Source: Thermoguttaceae bacterium | Lineage (GTDB): Bacteria; Planctomycetota; Planctomycetia; Pirellulales; Thermoguttaceae | Assembly (NCBI GenBank): GCA_017434455.1 | Contig: JAFRFG010000022.1 | Location: 1-38,407 of the forward strand | DNA: 38,407 nucleotides | Reading direction: 5' to 3' | Shown: positions 1 to 9,104 of the stretch, in pieces | Layout of the letters: every line of letters begins with the position of its first letter | Position numbering within the stretch: position 1 is the stretch's first letter | Notes under the pieces: generated by a model | What the model was told of the DNA's origin: nothing | Databases searched by the model: none | What the model saw: the letters and a program-made list of their open reading frames with translations, nothing else | Made by a program: the position numbers and the translations under genes

Positions 1-2
1 GT

Positions 3-512
3 GACACCATTAAGCTGACCTTCCCGATGACGGTCTGTCTGGAGGAGGGGATCGATCGAAACGCCGGCGAGCTTTCGACGCCGACCGGCAGCGCTTACGG
101 CAAGGGAGCGCCTCTGGGGATGTTCGCCGATTCACAGATGCGCGCGGTTCCTTACGCCGACATCTCCTGCGGTCCGCTGCTGTTTGTCTATCCGATCCCC
201 GAATTGGACGAGAACACGCCGCAGGAGGACGCGTTTTGGCAGTACGCTCTCGATCCGAAGCATGTTTTGGATCACGCCAAGGTCCAGCGTCAGGCGGTCG
301 CTCATCCGTGGCGGTGGCAGGTCGACTCGCCGGTGAAGATCACCGTCGACGCCCTGCGGAGCAGCTGGGAGCATAACGAGGCGTTCCCGGCTCTTCCGTC
401 GGCCGATCAGATCAGCGTCGAAAAACCCGAACCGATCACCCTGATCCCCTACGGCTGCGCCAAACTGCGGGTGAGTATGTTCCCCGTGGCGGGCGAAAAG
501 GCCGCGCAGTAA
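3..512 (+). CDS. GH127-like beta-L-arabinofuranosidase family protein, C-terminal fragment
   Basis: This is the 3' end of a gene that begins left of the window; the frame is open from base 3, so an ATG at 27 is internal. About 169 residues are visible. The part seen resembles the C-terminal beta-rich region of GH127/DUF1680 proteins: a D-I-S-C-G-P-L-L-F-V-Y-P stretch, W-Q-Y-A-L-D-P, and the terminal block I-T-L-I-P-Y-G-C-A-K-L-R-V-S-M-F-P-V, which is close to the usual family ending. Characterised GH127 members release beta-L-arabinofuranose from glycan side chains; the catalytic Cys and Glu residues lie in the missing part, so activity cannot be judged. It is followed after 40 bp by the first GH101-like gene and is probably in the same operon. 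Family assignment is fairly firm; substrate is not. Confidence 0.72.
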   Translation, partial: DTIKLTFPMTVCLEEGIDRNAGELSTPTGSAYGKGAPLGMFADSQMRAVPYADISCGPLLFVYPIPELDENTPQEDAFWQYALDPKHVLDHAKVQRQAVAHPWRWQVDSPVKITVDALRSSWEHNEAFPALPSADQISVEKPEPITLIPYGCAKLRVSMFPVAGEKAAQ

Positions 513-552
513 TCATTTCCGGAGAACCGTTATCACAAAAGGAATCGGTAAA

Positions 553-3500
553 ATGTCTAAGCACTCTCTCCTTTCCGGCGGCCCTCTGGCGACGGGGCTG
601 GCCCTTGCGCTGTTATTCTCGTGGGCAGCTCTCCTGCGCGGCCAGTCCGATCAGCCGCTGGTGTTTAGAAATTCCGCCCAAACGATCGGCGACTTTAGTC
701 TGTCGGCCGAGCAATTGGATTTTGTGAGAGATCACGATCCGCACCGGATCACCTTTACCTTCGAAAACAAAAGTGACAAAGCCGTGGAAATCACGGCGGT
801 CTTCTCGTCGGCCGACACCGTCCGTCCGCTGGATGACTCGGGAAAGCAGGTCGAAAGTGTATCGCGTGAGCAATCGGTAGCCGCGGGACAGAGTGTTGCC
901 TTGCCGTTTCAGTTTGCGGCGCTGCCTGAGAACTTCAACGCGCACTATCCTTTGCGCTTGGTCGTCACCGCCAAACAGGGGGAGAATAGTACACGGCTGG
1001 AGGCAATCCGGGTGATCGAGACCCGCTTCGAGAACCAACCGCCCACTGAAGACGATCCGGCTCGGACGGTCCTGTTTAAGGGGTTGTCGCTTCTTGAGCG
1101 GCCGCGCCGGGTTTGGCTCAACCTCGCCGGGGAAGACCTTCGCTGTTTGGGGGTCGATTTTTTGGGGTCCGACGAGGCGACCCGAGCGAACTGCCGAGCG
1201 GAGGGAGACCATTTTTCGCTGCATCCTCCCTTTGTTCCCAAGGGGGGCTCGCTGTGGCTGGAGTATCCTCTGCAGATGCCCGATTCCGAGTCGATCACAT
1301 TCAGTTACGGCTGTATGATCCGCCAGAATAACCCGAATGAGCCGGTCAGCGACGGGGTCACCTTCCGTGTTTGGGGAACCGAGGGAGATTTCGAAAGCAA
1401 GAAGCTTTTGGATGAGATCCACACCGACGCGAAGACGTGGCAAAACCGCGTGGCCGATCTCTCTTCCTTTGCCTCCAAGGCGATGACGCTCTGGATCGAG
1501 ATCAATCCCGGGCCGAAGAATAATACCACCTGTGACGGCTGCAGTATCAGGGGACTGACCCTTTCGGCGCTGGCCCCGCCGGCCAAAGAACCCGCGGCCG
1601 ATCCGGTCGAATTTGCCTTGGCCGACGGTTTTACCGCGCGCGTGGCGCCGGGTGAACAAGGGCTGTTCGACGCCGCTGTTACCTTGACGGCTCCCGATGG
1701 CCGCCGGGTCACCTATCAGGGTATTTCGATCTTCCTCGACGGTATTTCCCCGGCGGGGGACAGCGCGCTGATCGAGTCAAATCCCCAATGCCGCTATGAT
1801 GCCGAAACCAAGCGCCTGAACTGCCGCACGACCTTGGTCATCAACGACCGGCCCGAGACGATTACGTTGTCGGTCTATGAACTCAACGGCCTGCTGATCG
1901 TCGAGGTTCCCGAGGGGAACCCCGCGAAGATCGGGCCTCTTTCTCTCGGTCCGGGATCGGGATCGATCGAGCGTTTCTACTACGGTCACGGGATGGTTTG
2001 TCAACATCCGACCGCTTCCCTGCGCATCGACGGGGAGGGGCATCGTCTTTCGACCAGCCACGTCGGGGTCGACTACGCCAACGGACTGTCGCTTTTGATC
2101 GCCTCCGAGACGCCCCCCGACTATCTGTCGATCGATCCCCAGACGGGGCTTTTCACGCTCGAGGTCTCGGGGGTCGCCCGATTGGCTTTGCGGCCTTCTG
2201 AGCATGGGGCCTTCGACGCGGCGATTCATTTCCGCGATCAGTCCCCCTGGCACGCGGCGCCGGGGAAGGGAGTGGCGCGCAAGGCCGGCCGCCTGGTCTT
2301 CGATGTCTGGAACGCCGCCTACGCCGACAATGTCGGCAAGATCGAAAAGGCCTTTGCCTATGGAGTCACCGATGCGCTCTTCGTCGATCACGTATGGCAG
2401 CGTTGGGGTTATGACGTGAAGCTTCCCGATATTTGGGGGGCCGGCGAGGCGGATGCCGTAAGCGGGTCGTTTAAGGATCTCCGCGCGCTGGTCGATCTTT
2501 GCCTCTCGCGCGATGTTCCCTTCGCGCTTCATGACAACTACATCGACTTCTATCCCGACGCCGAGGGGTTTACCTATGATGACATTGTGTTCCACCGTGA
2601 AGGAACCCCTACCAAGGCATGGATCAACCACGGTGCTCAGGCTCAGAGTTACCGATTCTGTCCCCATCTGATATTCCCCTTCCTTGAGCGGAATATGGTC
2701 CTCTGCAAAAAGTTTCTTCCCGAGGTCGACGCCTATTTCATCGATGTTCTCTCGTCGATCCATATGTTCCCCTACTACGATCGCGCGGGGAATTTTCATC
2801 CCCTCCTCGAGACTCGTGACAGTTGGAAGCGGGCCTTTGAGCAAGTCGGCCGGGCGCTTTCCCACGAAGTCGACGGTGAGCTGCAAACGGCGATCACCAT
2901 CAGCGAGGCGGGGAACGACTTCTTGATCGGATCGCTTGACGGCGCCGACGCGCAGTGGATTCCGATCTCCTCGGTTCCCGCGAGCGGGACCTACCTCGTC
3001 CCCTGTGAAAGCTGGGAGCGAACCCCATGGTTTGCCGCGGTTAATCACACCAATTACTCCCGTCACGGGGTGGGGTACGAAGGTCGGTATATCGCCATGA
3101 GCAACGCGTTTCTCCATGGTACGGAGAGCGACGATTACCTCTCGATGGAGGTACTCGGCGGGGTCGATCTGATGGTTGACGCTCAGCGGCTGTTTCCCGC
3201 CTCTGTCCGGGCGCACTATCTGGCGCAGCATATTGTCCGCTCGCGCGCCGCGGCCGAGATTCTCTCGGTCGAGTTCGCCGGTGATGACGACCAAAAGGAT
3301 ATCGCCCGTCAGATCGTCCGCTGGAGCGACGGCACGACTGTCTTTGGCAACCGCGGCGCGGACGATTGGCTTCTGCCGGACGGATCGATCCTTCCCCGCT
3401 ACGGGGTGAAGTGCGTTAACCCCAACGGGATGGAACTGTTCATTGGCCGCAACCCGGAGAACCCCGACGAGGTGATCGAGTATTCCCGCCGAAGCGACGG

Positions 3501-4284
3501 TTCCTTCTATCTTAACGGCCGCGGGTATCCCTCACAGAGAATTTACGCGGTTACCCCGCGTTTGGCCTCCGGCGAGGTTCTTCCCGACGGAAAGATTGCC
3601 ATCGCTTTGGAATGGGACGCCGAAGAGCCACTCCCGGAGGAGCTTCGGACCTTTGTTCACGTCTTTGAACCGCTCCGCGGCTACGGACACAAACCGAAGG
3701 GATGGTTCTGCGGCGGGTCCGCCCCGGCCGTTGCGACTACCGAGTGGGGGAGTCAAGGAAACAAGACGATCCGAACAGACGAGACCACCATTGTTATCCC
3801 CGACGACATCCCCTCGGGGCACTATGAGATCTTAGCCGGTCTTTTCAATGAAAACTCCCACTATCGGTATCCCCTGATCGGAAACAGCGACAACCAAGGC
3901 CGTTACGCCGTGGCGTCGCTCGATATTGTTCGAAAAAAGGATGGTCAATGCGATCTGACGATCACGCCGCTGGCGCTGCGTGAAGATCGTGATCTCTTCC
4001 TCCGCAATATCGGTAATAAGACTCCCGCGGCGATCGGGCCGGTTTCGACCCTCGGCGCGCTGTACGTGACGCCGGGACAGGATACCTGGCGTCTTCTTCC
4101 CATTCCGGCAGCGGAGAGCTTTGAGGTGACGATCGACGAGCAAAAGCTCGGCCGTCCGATCGACGGCGTTTCATTCGAAAACGGCGGCGAGAAAAGCTCT
4201 GTTCCCTTGCGTCGCGACGGCGAACGCGTCACTTTCACGGTGGAAGCCAAAGACGCGATTTGGTATACGGTGACACTGAAATGA
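553..4284 (+). CDS. Large secreted GH101/GH-D-like TIM-barrel glycoside hydrolase, copy 1
   Basis: The product has 1243 residues and starts with a Sec-type signal peptide (about 1-31, ending near L-R-G-Q). Visible regions are a beta-sandwich (about 35-165), a jelly-roll-like module with a T-C-D-G-C motif (about 200-340), a further beta domain (about 345-575), a TIM-barrel-like region from about 579 (G-R-L-V-F-D-V-W), and C-terminal beta modules. The barrel carries W-G-Y-D-V-K-L-P-D-I-W-G, A-Y-F-I-D-V with Asp731 and I-S-E-A-G-N-D with Glu785; by analogy with GH101 and related retaining enzymes these are candidate nucleophile and acid/base. The segment D-G-T-T-V-F-G-N-R-G resembles post-barrel strands in such enzymes. 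GH101 members cleave core O-glycans from mucin-type proteins, but that role is inference here; DUF5696-like proteins are the main alternative. The start is supported by AAAAGGA 9 bases upstream. Confidence 0.6.
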   Translation: MSKHSLLSGGPLATGLALALLFSWAALLRGQSDQPLVFRNSAQTIGDFSLSAEQLDFVRDHDPHRITFTFENKSDKAVEITAVFSSADTVRPLDDSGKQVESVSREQSVAAGQSVALPFQFAALPENFNAHYPLRLVVTAKQGENSTRLEAIRVIETRFENQPPTEDDPARTVLFKGLSLLERPRRVWLNLAGEDLRCLGVDFLGSDEATRANCRAEGDHFSLHPPFVPKGGSLWLEYPLQMPDSESITFSYGCMIRQNNPNEPVSDGVTFRVWGTEGDFESKKLLDEIHTDAKTWQNRVADLSSFASKAMTLWIEINPGPKNNTTCDGCSIRGLTLSALAPPAKEPAADPVEFALADGFTARVAPGEQGLFDAAVTLTAPDGRRVTYQGISIFLDGISPAGDSALIESNPQCRYDAETKRLNCRTTLVINDRPETITLSVYELNGLLIVEVPEGNPAKIGPLSLGPGSGSIERFYYGHGMVCQHPTASLRIDGEGHRLSTSHVGVDYANGLSLLIASETPPDYLSIDPQTGLFTLEVSGVARLALRPSEHGAFDAAIHFRDQSPWHAAPGKGVARKAGRLVFDVWNAAYADNVGKIEKAFAYGVTDALFVDHVWQRWGYDVKLPDIWGAGEADAVSGSFKDLRALVDLCLSRDVPFALHDNYIDFYPDAEGFTYDDIVFHREGTPTKAWINHGAQAQSYRFCPHLIFPFLERNMVLCKKFLPEVDAYFIDVLSSIHMFPYYDRAGNFHPLLETRDSWKRAFEQVGRALSHEVDGELQTAITISEAGNDFLIGSLDGADAQWIPISSVPASGTYLVPCESWERTPWFAAVNHTNYSRHGVGYEGRYIAMSNAFLHGTESDDYLSMEVLGGVDLMVDAQRLFPASVRAHYLAQHIVRSRAAAEILSVEFAGDDDQKDIARQIVRWSDGTTVFGNRGADDWLLPDGSILPRYGVKCVNPNGMELFIGRNPENPDEVIEYSRRSDGSFYLNGRGYPSQRIYAVTPRLASGEVLPDGKIAIALEWDAEEPLPEELRTFVHVFEPLRGYGHKPKGWFCGGSAPAVATTEWGSQGNKTIRTDETTIVIPDDIPSGHYEILAGLFNENSHYRYPLIGNSDNQGRYAVASLDIVRKKDGQCDLTITPLALREDRDLFLRNIGNKTPAAIGPVSTLGALYVTPGQDTWRLLPIPAAESFEVTIDEQKLGRPIDGVSFENGGEKSSVPLRRDGERVTFTVEAKDAIWYTVTLK

Positions 4285-4343
4285 ATCTTCCCCGCCGAAT
4301 CGCGGCTCTCGAGCAATCAGTCATTTATAAAGGTTAAAAATCA

Positions 4344-7300
4344 ATGTCCAAACAATCTTCCCTTTCCTTCGGCACGCTTGTCATGGGACTGGCCCTTGCG
4401 CTGCTTCTGGCGTGGGCCGTCCCCCTTCGCGGCCAGTCCGATCAGCCGCTGGCGTTTAGAAATTCCTCCCAAACGGTCGGCGACTTTAGTCTGTCGGCCG
4501 AGCAATTGGATTTTGTGAGAGATCACGATCCGCACCGGATCACCTATACCTTTGAAAACAAAAGTGATAGTGCCGTGGAAATCACGGCGGTCTTCTCGTC
4601 GACCGACACCGTTCGCCCGCTGGACGACTCGGGACAGCAGGTCGAAAGTGTATCGTGTGAGCGATCGGTCGCCGCGGGAGAGAGTGTTGCCTTGCCATTT
4701 CAATTCGCAGCGCTGCCCGGGAGCTTTAACGCGCACTATCCCTTGCGCTTGGTGGTTACCACCCAACAGGGAGAAAAAAGCACGCGGCTGGAGGCGATTC
4801 GGGTGATCGAGGTCCGCTTTGAGAAAAAACAATCCTTTGAAGGTGATCCGGATCGGACGGTTTTCCAAAAGGGGTTGTCGCTTCTTGAGCGGCCTCGCCG
4901 TGTGTGGGTGAATCTCCCCGAGGAAGAACTTCGCTGCTTGGGAGTTGATTTTTCCGGGGCCGACGAGGCGACCCGGGCGGTGTGCCAATGGGAGGGGGAT
5001 CATTTCTCGCTGCATCCTCCCTTCGTTCCCCAGGGGGGCTCGCTCTGGCTGGAGTATCCTCTTCAGATGCCCGATTCCGACTCGATCACCTTCCGTTACG
5101 GCTGCAAGATCCGTCAGAACAGCCCGGACGAGCCGGTCAGTGACGGGGTCACCTTCCGTGTTTGGGGAACCGAGGGGGATTTCGAAAGCAAAAAGCTTTT
5201 GGATGAGATCCATACCGACGCGAAGACGTGGCAAAACCGCGCGGCCGATCTTTCCGCCTTTGCCTCCAAGGCGATGACACTCTGGATCGAGATCAGCCCC
5301 GGACCGAAGAACGATACCACCTGCGACGGCTGCGGTCTGCGGGGACTGACTGTCTCGGCGCTGGCGCCGCCGGCCAAAGAACCCGAGGCCGATCCGGTCG
5401 AATTTACCCTGGCCGACGGCTTCACCGCGCGCGTGGCGCCGGGGGAATATGGGCTGTTCGACGGTACCGTCACCCTAACGGCCCCCGACGGCCGCCGAGT
5501 CGCCTACCAAGGCGTTTCGATCAATCTCGAGGGGGTCTGTCCGTCGGCCGAGGACGCGCTCATCGAGGCGGGGCCCCAATGCCGTTACGATGCCGATGCC
5601 AAGCGCCTGAATTGCCGGGCGACCTTGGTCATCAACGACCGGCCCGAGACGATCACGCTGTCGGTTTATGAACTCAACGGACTATTGATCGTCGAGGTTC
5701 CCGAGGGGAATCCCGCGAAGATCGGGCCTCTTTCTCTCGGCCCGGGATCGGAATCGATCGAGCGTTTCTACTACGGTCACGGGATGGTCTGCCAGCATCC
5801 GACAGCTTCCCTGCGCATCGACGGGGAAGGGCATCGTCTTTCGACCAGCCACGTTGGGGCCGACTACGCCAACGGACTGTCGATTTTGATGGCCTCCGAG
5901 ACGCCTCCCGATTTTCTGGCTGTCGACCCCGAAAAACAGCTCTTCACCCTTGAGGTCTCGGGGGTCACCCGCGTGGCTTTGCGGCCTTCCGAGCACGGGG
6001 CGTTCGACGCGGCGATTCGTTTCCGTGAACAATCCCCCTGGTACGCGGTGCCGGGGAAGGGAGTGGTGCGCAAGGCCGGCCGTCTGGTTTTTGATAACTG
6101 GAGTTCCGATACGGCCACCGCCATCTCCCTTGTGGGGAAGGCGTTCGACTATGGGGTTACCGACTCGCTTTATATCCATCACAATTGGCAAAAATGGGGC
6201 TATGATGTCCGACTTCCCGATATTTGGGGGGACAGCGAAGAGAATGCCGCGCGGGGGTCGCTCGAGGAGCTCCGCGCGCTGGCCGATCTGTGCCGTTCGC
6301 GCGACGTTCCCTTCGCGCTTCACGACAACTATATCGACTTCTATCCCGACGCGGAGGGATTTACCTACGATGATATTGTGTTTCATCCGAACGGAACCCC
6401 CTATAAGGCATGGATCAACTATGGGGCGGAGGCGCAGAGTTATCGTTTCCGGCCCGATAAGATATTCCCCTTCGTCGAGCGGAATTTCGCCCTCGGTAAA
6501 AAATACCTTCCTCAGGCCGACGCCAGTTTTGTCGATGTCTTCTCGTCGATCCATATGTTCCCCTTCTACGATCGAGAGGGGAATTTCCATCCCCTGGCCG
6601 AGACGCGCGACGGCTGGAAAAAGGCCTTCGACATGATCGACCGGACCCTCACCCAAGTGGTTGACGGCCAAGAGCGGTCGGGAATCTCCATCAGCGAGGC
6701 GGGGAACGACTTTTTGATCGGTTCTCTTGACGGAGCCGACGCCGAGTGGATCCCGATCTCCTCGGTTCCCGCCGCCGGCTGCTACCTCGTTCCGTGCGAA
6801 AAGTGGGAGCGCACTCCCTGGTTCGCCGCGGTCAATCACACGAATTACTCTCGTCACGGGGTCGGGTACGAAGATCGTTATATCGCCAAGAAAAACGTCT
6901 TGCTCCACGGTACGGAGAGTGACGATTACATCTCGATGGAGATTCTCGGCGGCGTTGATTTGATGGTCGAATGGAACTGCCTCTTTTCCGCCTCGGTCCG
7001 GAAACATTACCTGGCGCAGCATATCGTTCGTTCGCGTGCCGCCGCCGAGATCCGCTCGGTCGAATTCGCCGAGGGTGATCGCACGGGCGGCCGGGACATC
7101 GCCCGTCAGATCGTCCGATGGAGCGACGGCACCACCGTCTTCGGCAACCGCGGCGCGGACGATTGGACCCTGCCGGACGGATCGATCCTTCCGCGCTACG
7201 GGGTGAAGTGCGTTAACCCCAACGGGATGGAGCTGTTTATCGGCCGCAACCCGGCTGCCCCCGACGAGGTGATCGAATATTCCCGCCGAATCGACGGTTC

Positions 7301-8063
7301 CTTCTACCTTAACGGCCGCGGATATCCCTCCCGGAGAATTTACGCGGTCGCCCCGCGGCTGGCTTCCGGCGAAATTCTTCCCGACGGGAAATTTAAGATC
7401 GCCCTGGATTGGGATGCCGAGGAACCGCTTCCGAAGGATCTTCAGATTTTTGTTTATGCCTTTGAGCCGCACCTTGGCTACGGACATAACCCGAAGGGAT
7501 GGTTCTGCGCCGAGTTTGTCCCGAGTGTTCCGACCACCCGTTGGGGAAGTGAAGGAAACAAAACGATCCGGACCGACGAAATCACCGTTGCCGTTCCCGA
7601 TGATATCCCCTCGGGTCACTACGAGATCTTAACCGGTCTTTGCGAGGGACAATCCAGATATCCGCTGATTGGAAATAACGACAACCAGGGCCGCTACGCC
7701 GTGGCGTCGTTGGATATCGTTCGAAAACAGGACAATTCCTGTGATCTGACGATCAAGCCGCTGGCGCTTCGTGAGGATCGTGATCTTTTCCTCCGCAATA
7801 TCGGAAACAAGACTCCCGCGTCGGACGGACGGATTTCGACCCTTGGCGCGCTGTATGTGATTCCGGGGCGGGATATCTGGCGCCTTCTTCCCATTCCGGT
7901 GGCGGAGAGTTTCGAGGTGACGCTCGATGAGCAGAAGCTCGGCCGTCAAATCGACGGTATCTCGGTGGAAAACAATCCCGTCCCCTTCCGGCGCGACGGC
8001 GAGTGTGTCACCTTCACGGTGGAAGCCAAAGATGCGCTTTGGTATACTCTGACATTGAAGTGA
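4344..8063 (+). CDS. Large secreted GH101/GH-D-like TIM-barrel glycoside hydrolase, copy 2
   Basis: This 1239-residue product is a tandem paralogue of the preceding gene, collinear along its whole length and identical at most positions by eye. It starts after 59 bp, with AAAGG about 10 bases ahead of the ATG. Signal peptide, jelly-roll module with T-C-D-G-C, TIM barrel and C-terminal beta modules are all kept. The candidate catalytic Asp731 (S-F-V-D-V-F) and Glu785 (I-S-E-A-G-N-D) fall at the same residue numbers as in copy 1. Differences cluster at the first barrel helices (F-D-N-W-S-S-D-T against F-D-V-W-N-A-A-Y, and the following H-H-N-W-Q-K-W), close to where a substrate could be bound, and in a shorter C-terminal segment. 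Both copies therefore look functional, possibly with different linkage or sugar preference. Family placement carries the same uncertainty as for copy 1. Confidence 0.6.
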   Translation: MSKQSSLSFGTLVMGLALALLLAWAVPLRGQSDQPLAFRNSSQTVGDFSLSAEQLDFVRDHDPHRITYTFENKSDSAVEITAVFSSTDTVRPLDDSGQQVESVSCERSVAAGESVALPFQFAALPGSFNAHYPLRLVVTTQQGEKSTRLEAIRVIEVRFEKKQSFEGDPDRTVFQKGLSLLERPRRVWVNLPEEELRCLGVDFSGADEATRAVCQWEGDHFSLHPPFVPQGGSLWLEYPLQMPDSDSITFRYGCKIRQNSPDEPVSDGVTFRVWGTEGDFESKKLLDEIHTDAKTWQNRAADLSAFASKAMTLWIEISPGPKNDTTCDGCGLRGLTVSALAPPAKEPEADPVEFTLADGFTARVAPGEYGLFDGTVTLTAPDGRRVAYQGVSINLEGVCPSAEDALIEAGPQCRYDADAKRLNCRATLVINDRPETITLSVYELNGLLIVEVPEGNPAKIGPLSLGPGSESIERFYYGHGMVCQHPTASLRIDGEGHRLSTSHVGADYANGLSILMASETPPDFLAVDPEKQLFTLEVSGVTRVALRPSEHGAFDAAIRFREQSPWYAVPGKGVVRKAGRLVFDNWSSDTATAISLVGKAFDYGVTDSLYIHHNWQKWGYDVRLPDIWGDSEENAARGSLEELRALADLCRSRDVPFALHDNYIDFYPDAEGFTYDDIVFHPNGTPYKAWINYGAEAQSYRFRPDKIFPFVERNFALGKKYLPQADASFVDVFSSIHMFPFYDREGNFHPLAETRDGWKKAFDMIDRTLTQVVDGQERSGISISEAGNDFLIGSLDGADAEWIPISSVPAAGCYLVPCEKWERTPWFAAVNHTNYSRHGVGYEDRYIAKKNVLLHGTESDDYISMEILGGVDLMVEWNCLFSASVRKHYLAQHIVRSRAAAEIRSVEFAEGDRTGGRDIARQIVRWSDGTTVFGNRGADDWTLPDGSILPRYGVKCVNPNGMELFIGRNPAAPDEVIEYSRRIDGSFYLNGRGYPSRRIYAVAPRLASGEILPDGKFKIALDWDAEEPLPKDLQIFVYAFEPHLGYGHNPKGWFCAEFVPSVPTTRWGSEGNKTIRTDEITVAVPDDIPSGHYEILTGLCEGQSRYPLIGNNDNQGRYAVASLDIVRKQDNSCDLTIKPLALREDRDLFLRNIGNKTPASDGRISTLGALYVIPGRDIWRLLPIPVAESFEVTLDEQKLGRQIDGISVENNPVPFRRDGECVTFTVEAKDALWYTLTLK

Positions 8064-8099
8064 TTGTCCGTTCAACTCTTAACAAAAGGAATCAACACG

Positions 8100-9083
8100 A
8101 TGAACAGAAGAGATTTTTTACGCACCGGCGCCGCCGCGGCGCTGGCAGTCACTGCCGGAGGCAGTTTCGCGAGGGCCGATGATGGCCAACCGCTGATCTG
8201 GTCGGAACTCCTTCACTTGGGCCAGAACATGTGGGGGGACACCCCCCGCGCCTACACGCCCCCCCAGTCGTCGCTCGGTCTGGATGTCGCGCTCTGGAAC
8301 GAAGTGACCGAACGGATGTCGAAGGCCGGACTGAATATGATCGTGATCGACCTTGGGGAAGGGGTTCGCTACGAAAGCCATCCCGAACTGGCGATCGAGG
8401 GTTCCTGGTCGGGCGACCGTCTTCGTGAGGAATTGGTCCGCCTGCGCTCCCTGGGGCTTGAGCCGATTCCGAAGCTGAATTTCTCGAGCTGTCACGACAC
8501 CTGGCTGGGGAAATACTCCCGCATGCTCTCGACCCCCGAGTATTACAAAGTCTGTGCCGAACTGATCGAGGAGGTCTGCGCCCTGTTTGACGGTCCGCGT
8601 TTCTTCCATCTCGGCTACGATGAGGAGAACTACGACAATCAGACCACTTACGACTACATCGTGGTTCGCCGGGGAGAACTGTGGTGGCACGATTTCCTCT
8701 TCTTCTGCGACGAGGTGACGAAGTGTAACAGCCGTCCCTGGATCTGGGCCGACTACGCCCTCGATCACGAAGAGGAGTTTATGTCGCGCACGCCGAAGTC
8801 GGTGGTTCTGAGCAACTGGTATTACGGCACCAATTTCGGGCCGGACTGCAAGGTGGTTCAGTTCTTCAAGAAGTTCGACGAGGCCGGGTTTGATCAAATT
8901 CCGTGCGGTTCGAACTGGTCGAATGACACGAACTTCCGTCTCATGGTCAACTACTGCAACGAGACGATTTCCAAGGAGCATCTCCTCGGTTATCTCCACG
9001 CCCCGTGGTTCTTCACCAGCCCGGAGAAACGCCAGAAGCTTTTCGATTCGGTCGATCAGGTCGAGGAGATGATTCGCTCGTAG
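8100..9083 (+). CDS. Tat-exported GH20-like TIM-barrel protein, copy 1
   Basis: The product has 327 residues. The start at 8100 is preferred over an in-frame TTG at 8064, because AAAAGGA lies 9 bases upstream and the N-terminus then matches the next gene. The N-terminus M-N-R-R-D-F-L-R-T-G followed by an Ala-rich stretch is a twin-arginine signal, so the protein is probably exported folded. The mature part looks like a compact TIM barrel: strands such as M-I-V-I-D-L-G-E-G-V and P-I-P-K-L-N-F-S, then F-H-L-G-Y-D-E-E with Asp174-Glu175 in the position of the catalytic Asp-Glu pair of GH20 (normally H-I-G-G-D-E). It lacks the N-terminal GH20b domain and is shorter than typical GH20 enzymes. A hexosaminidase-like role on the product of the neighbouring large enzymes is plausible but unproven. 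Confidence 0.62.
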   Translation: MNRRDFLRTGAAAALAVTAGGSFARADDGQPLIWSELLHLGQNMWGDTPRAYTPPQSSLGLDVALWNEVTERMSKAGLNMIVIDLGEGVRYESHPELAIEGSWSGDRLREELVRLRSLGLEPIPKLNFSSCHDTWLGKYSRMLSTPEYYKVCAELIEEVCALFDGPRFFHLGYDEENYDNQTTYDYIVVRRGELWWHDFLFFCDEVTKCNSRPWIWADYALDHEEEFMSRTPKSVVLSNWYYGTNFGPDCKVVQFFKKFDEAGFDQIPCGSNWSNDTNFRLMVNYCNETISKEHLLGYLHAPWFFTSPEKRQKLFDSVDQVEEMIRS

Positions 9084-9104
9084 ATTGAAAGGAAACCGAC
9101 AACG

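Larger units (their letters stand above)
553..8063 (+). repeat. Tandem duplication of the GH101-like gene
   Basis: Two collinear direct copies of about 3.7 kb, separated by 59 bp, cover this stretch. Long runs of identical DNA are visible, for example around the E-Q-L-D-F-V-R-D-H-D-P-H-R-I coding segment. Confidence 0.9.

Noticed and set aside
1777..3294. Open reading frame of 505 codons on the minus strand inside the first GH101-like gene
   Set aside because: Same antisense effect; no start signal, no family motif.
5682..7619. Open reading frame of 645 codons on the minus strand inside the second GH101-like gene
   Set aside because: Antisense shadow of a gene with strong family features; a shorter partly matching shadow occurs in copy 1, and no recognisable protein family appears in either.
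8064..8099. Upstream TTG start for the first Tat GH20-like gene
   Set aside because: It immediately follows the previous stop, would put residues ahead of the Tat motif, and the AAAAGGA site points to the ATG at 8100.
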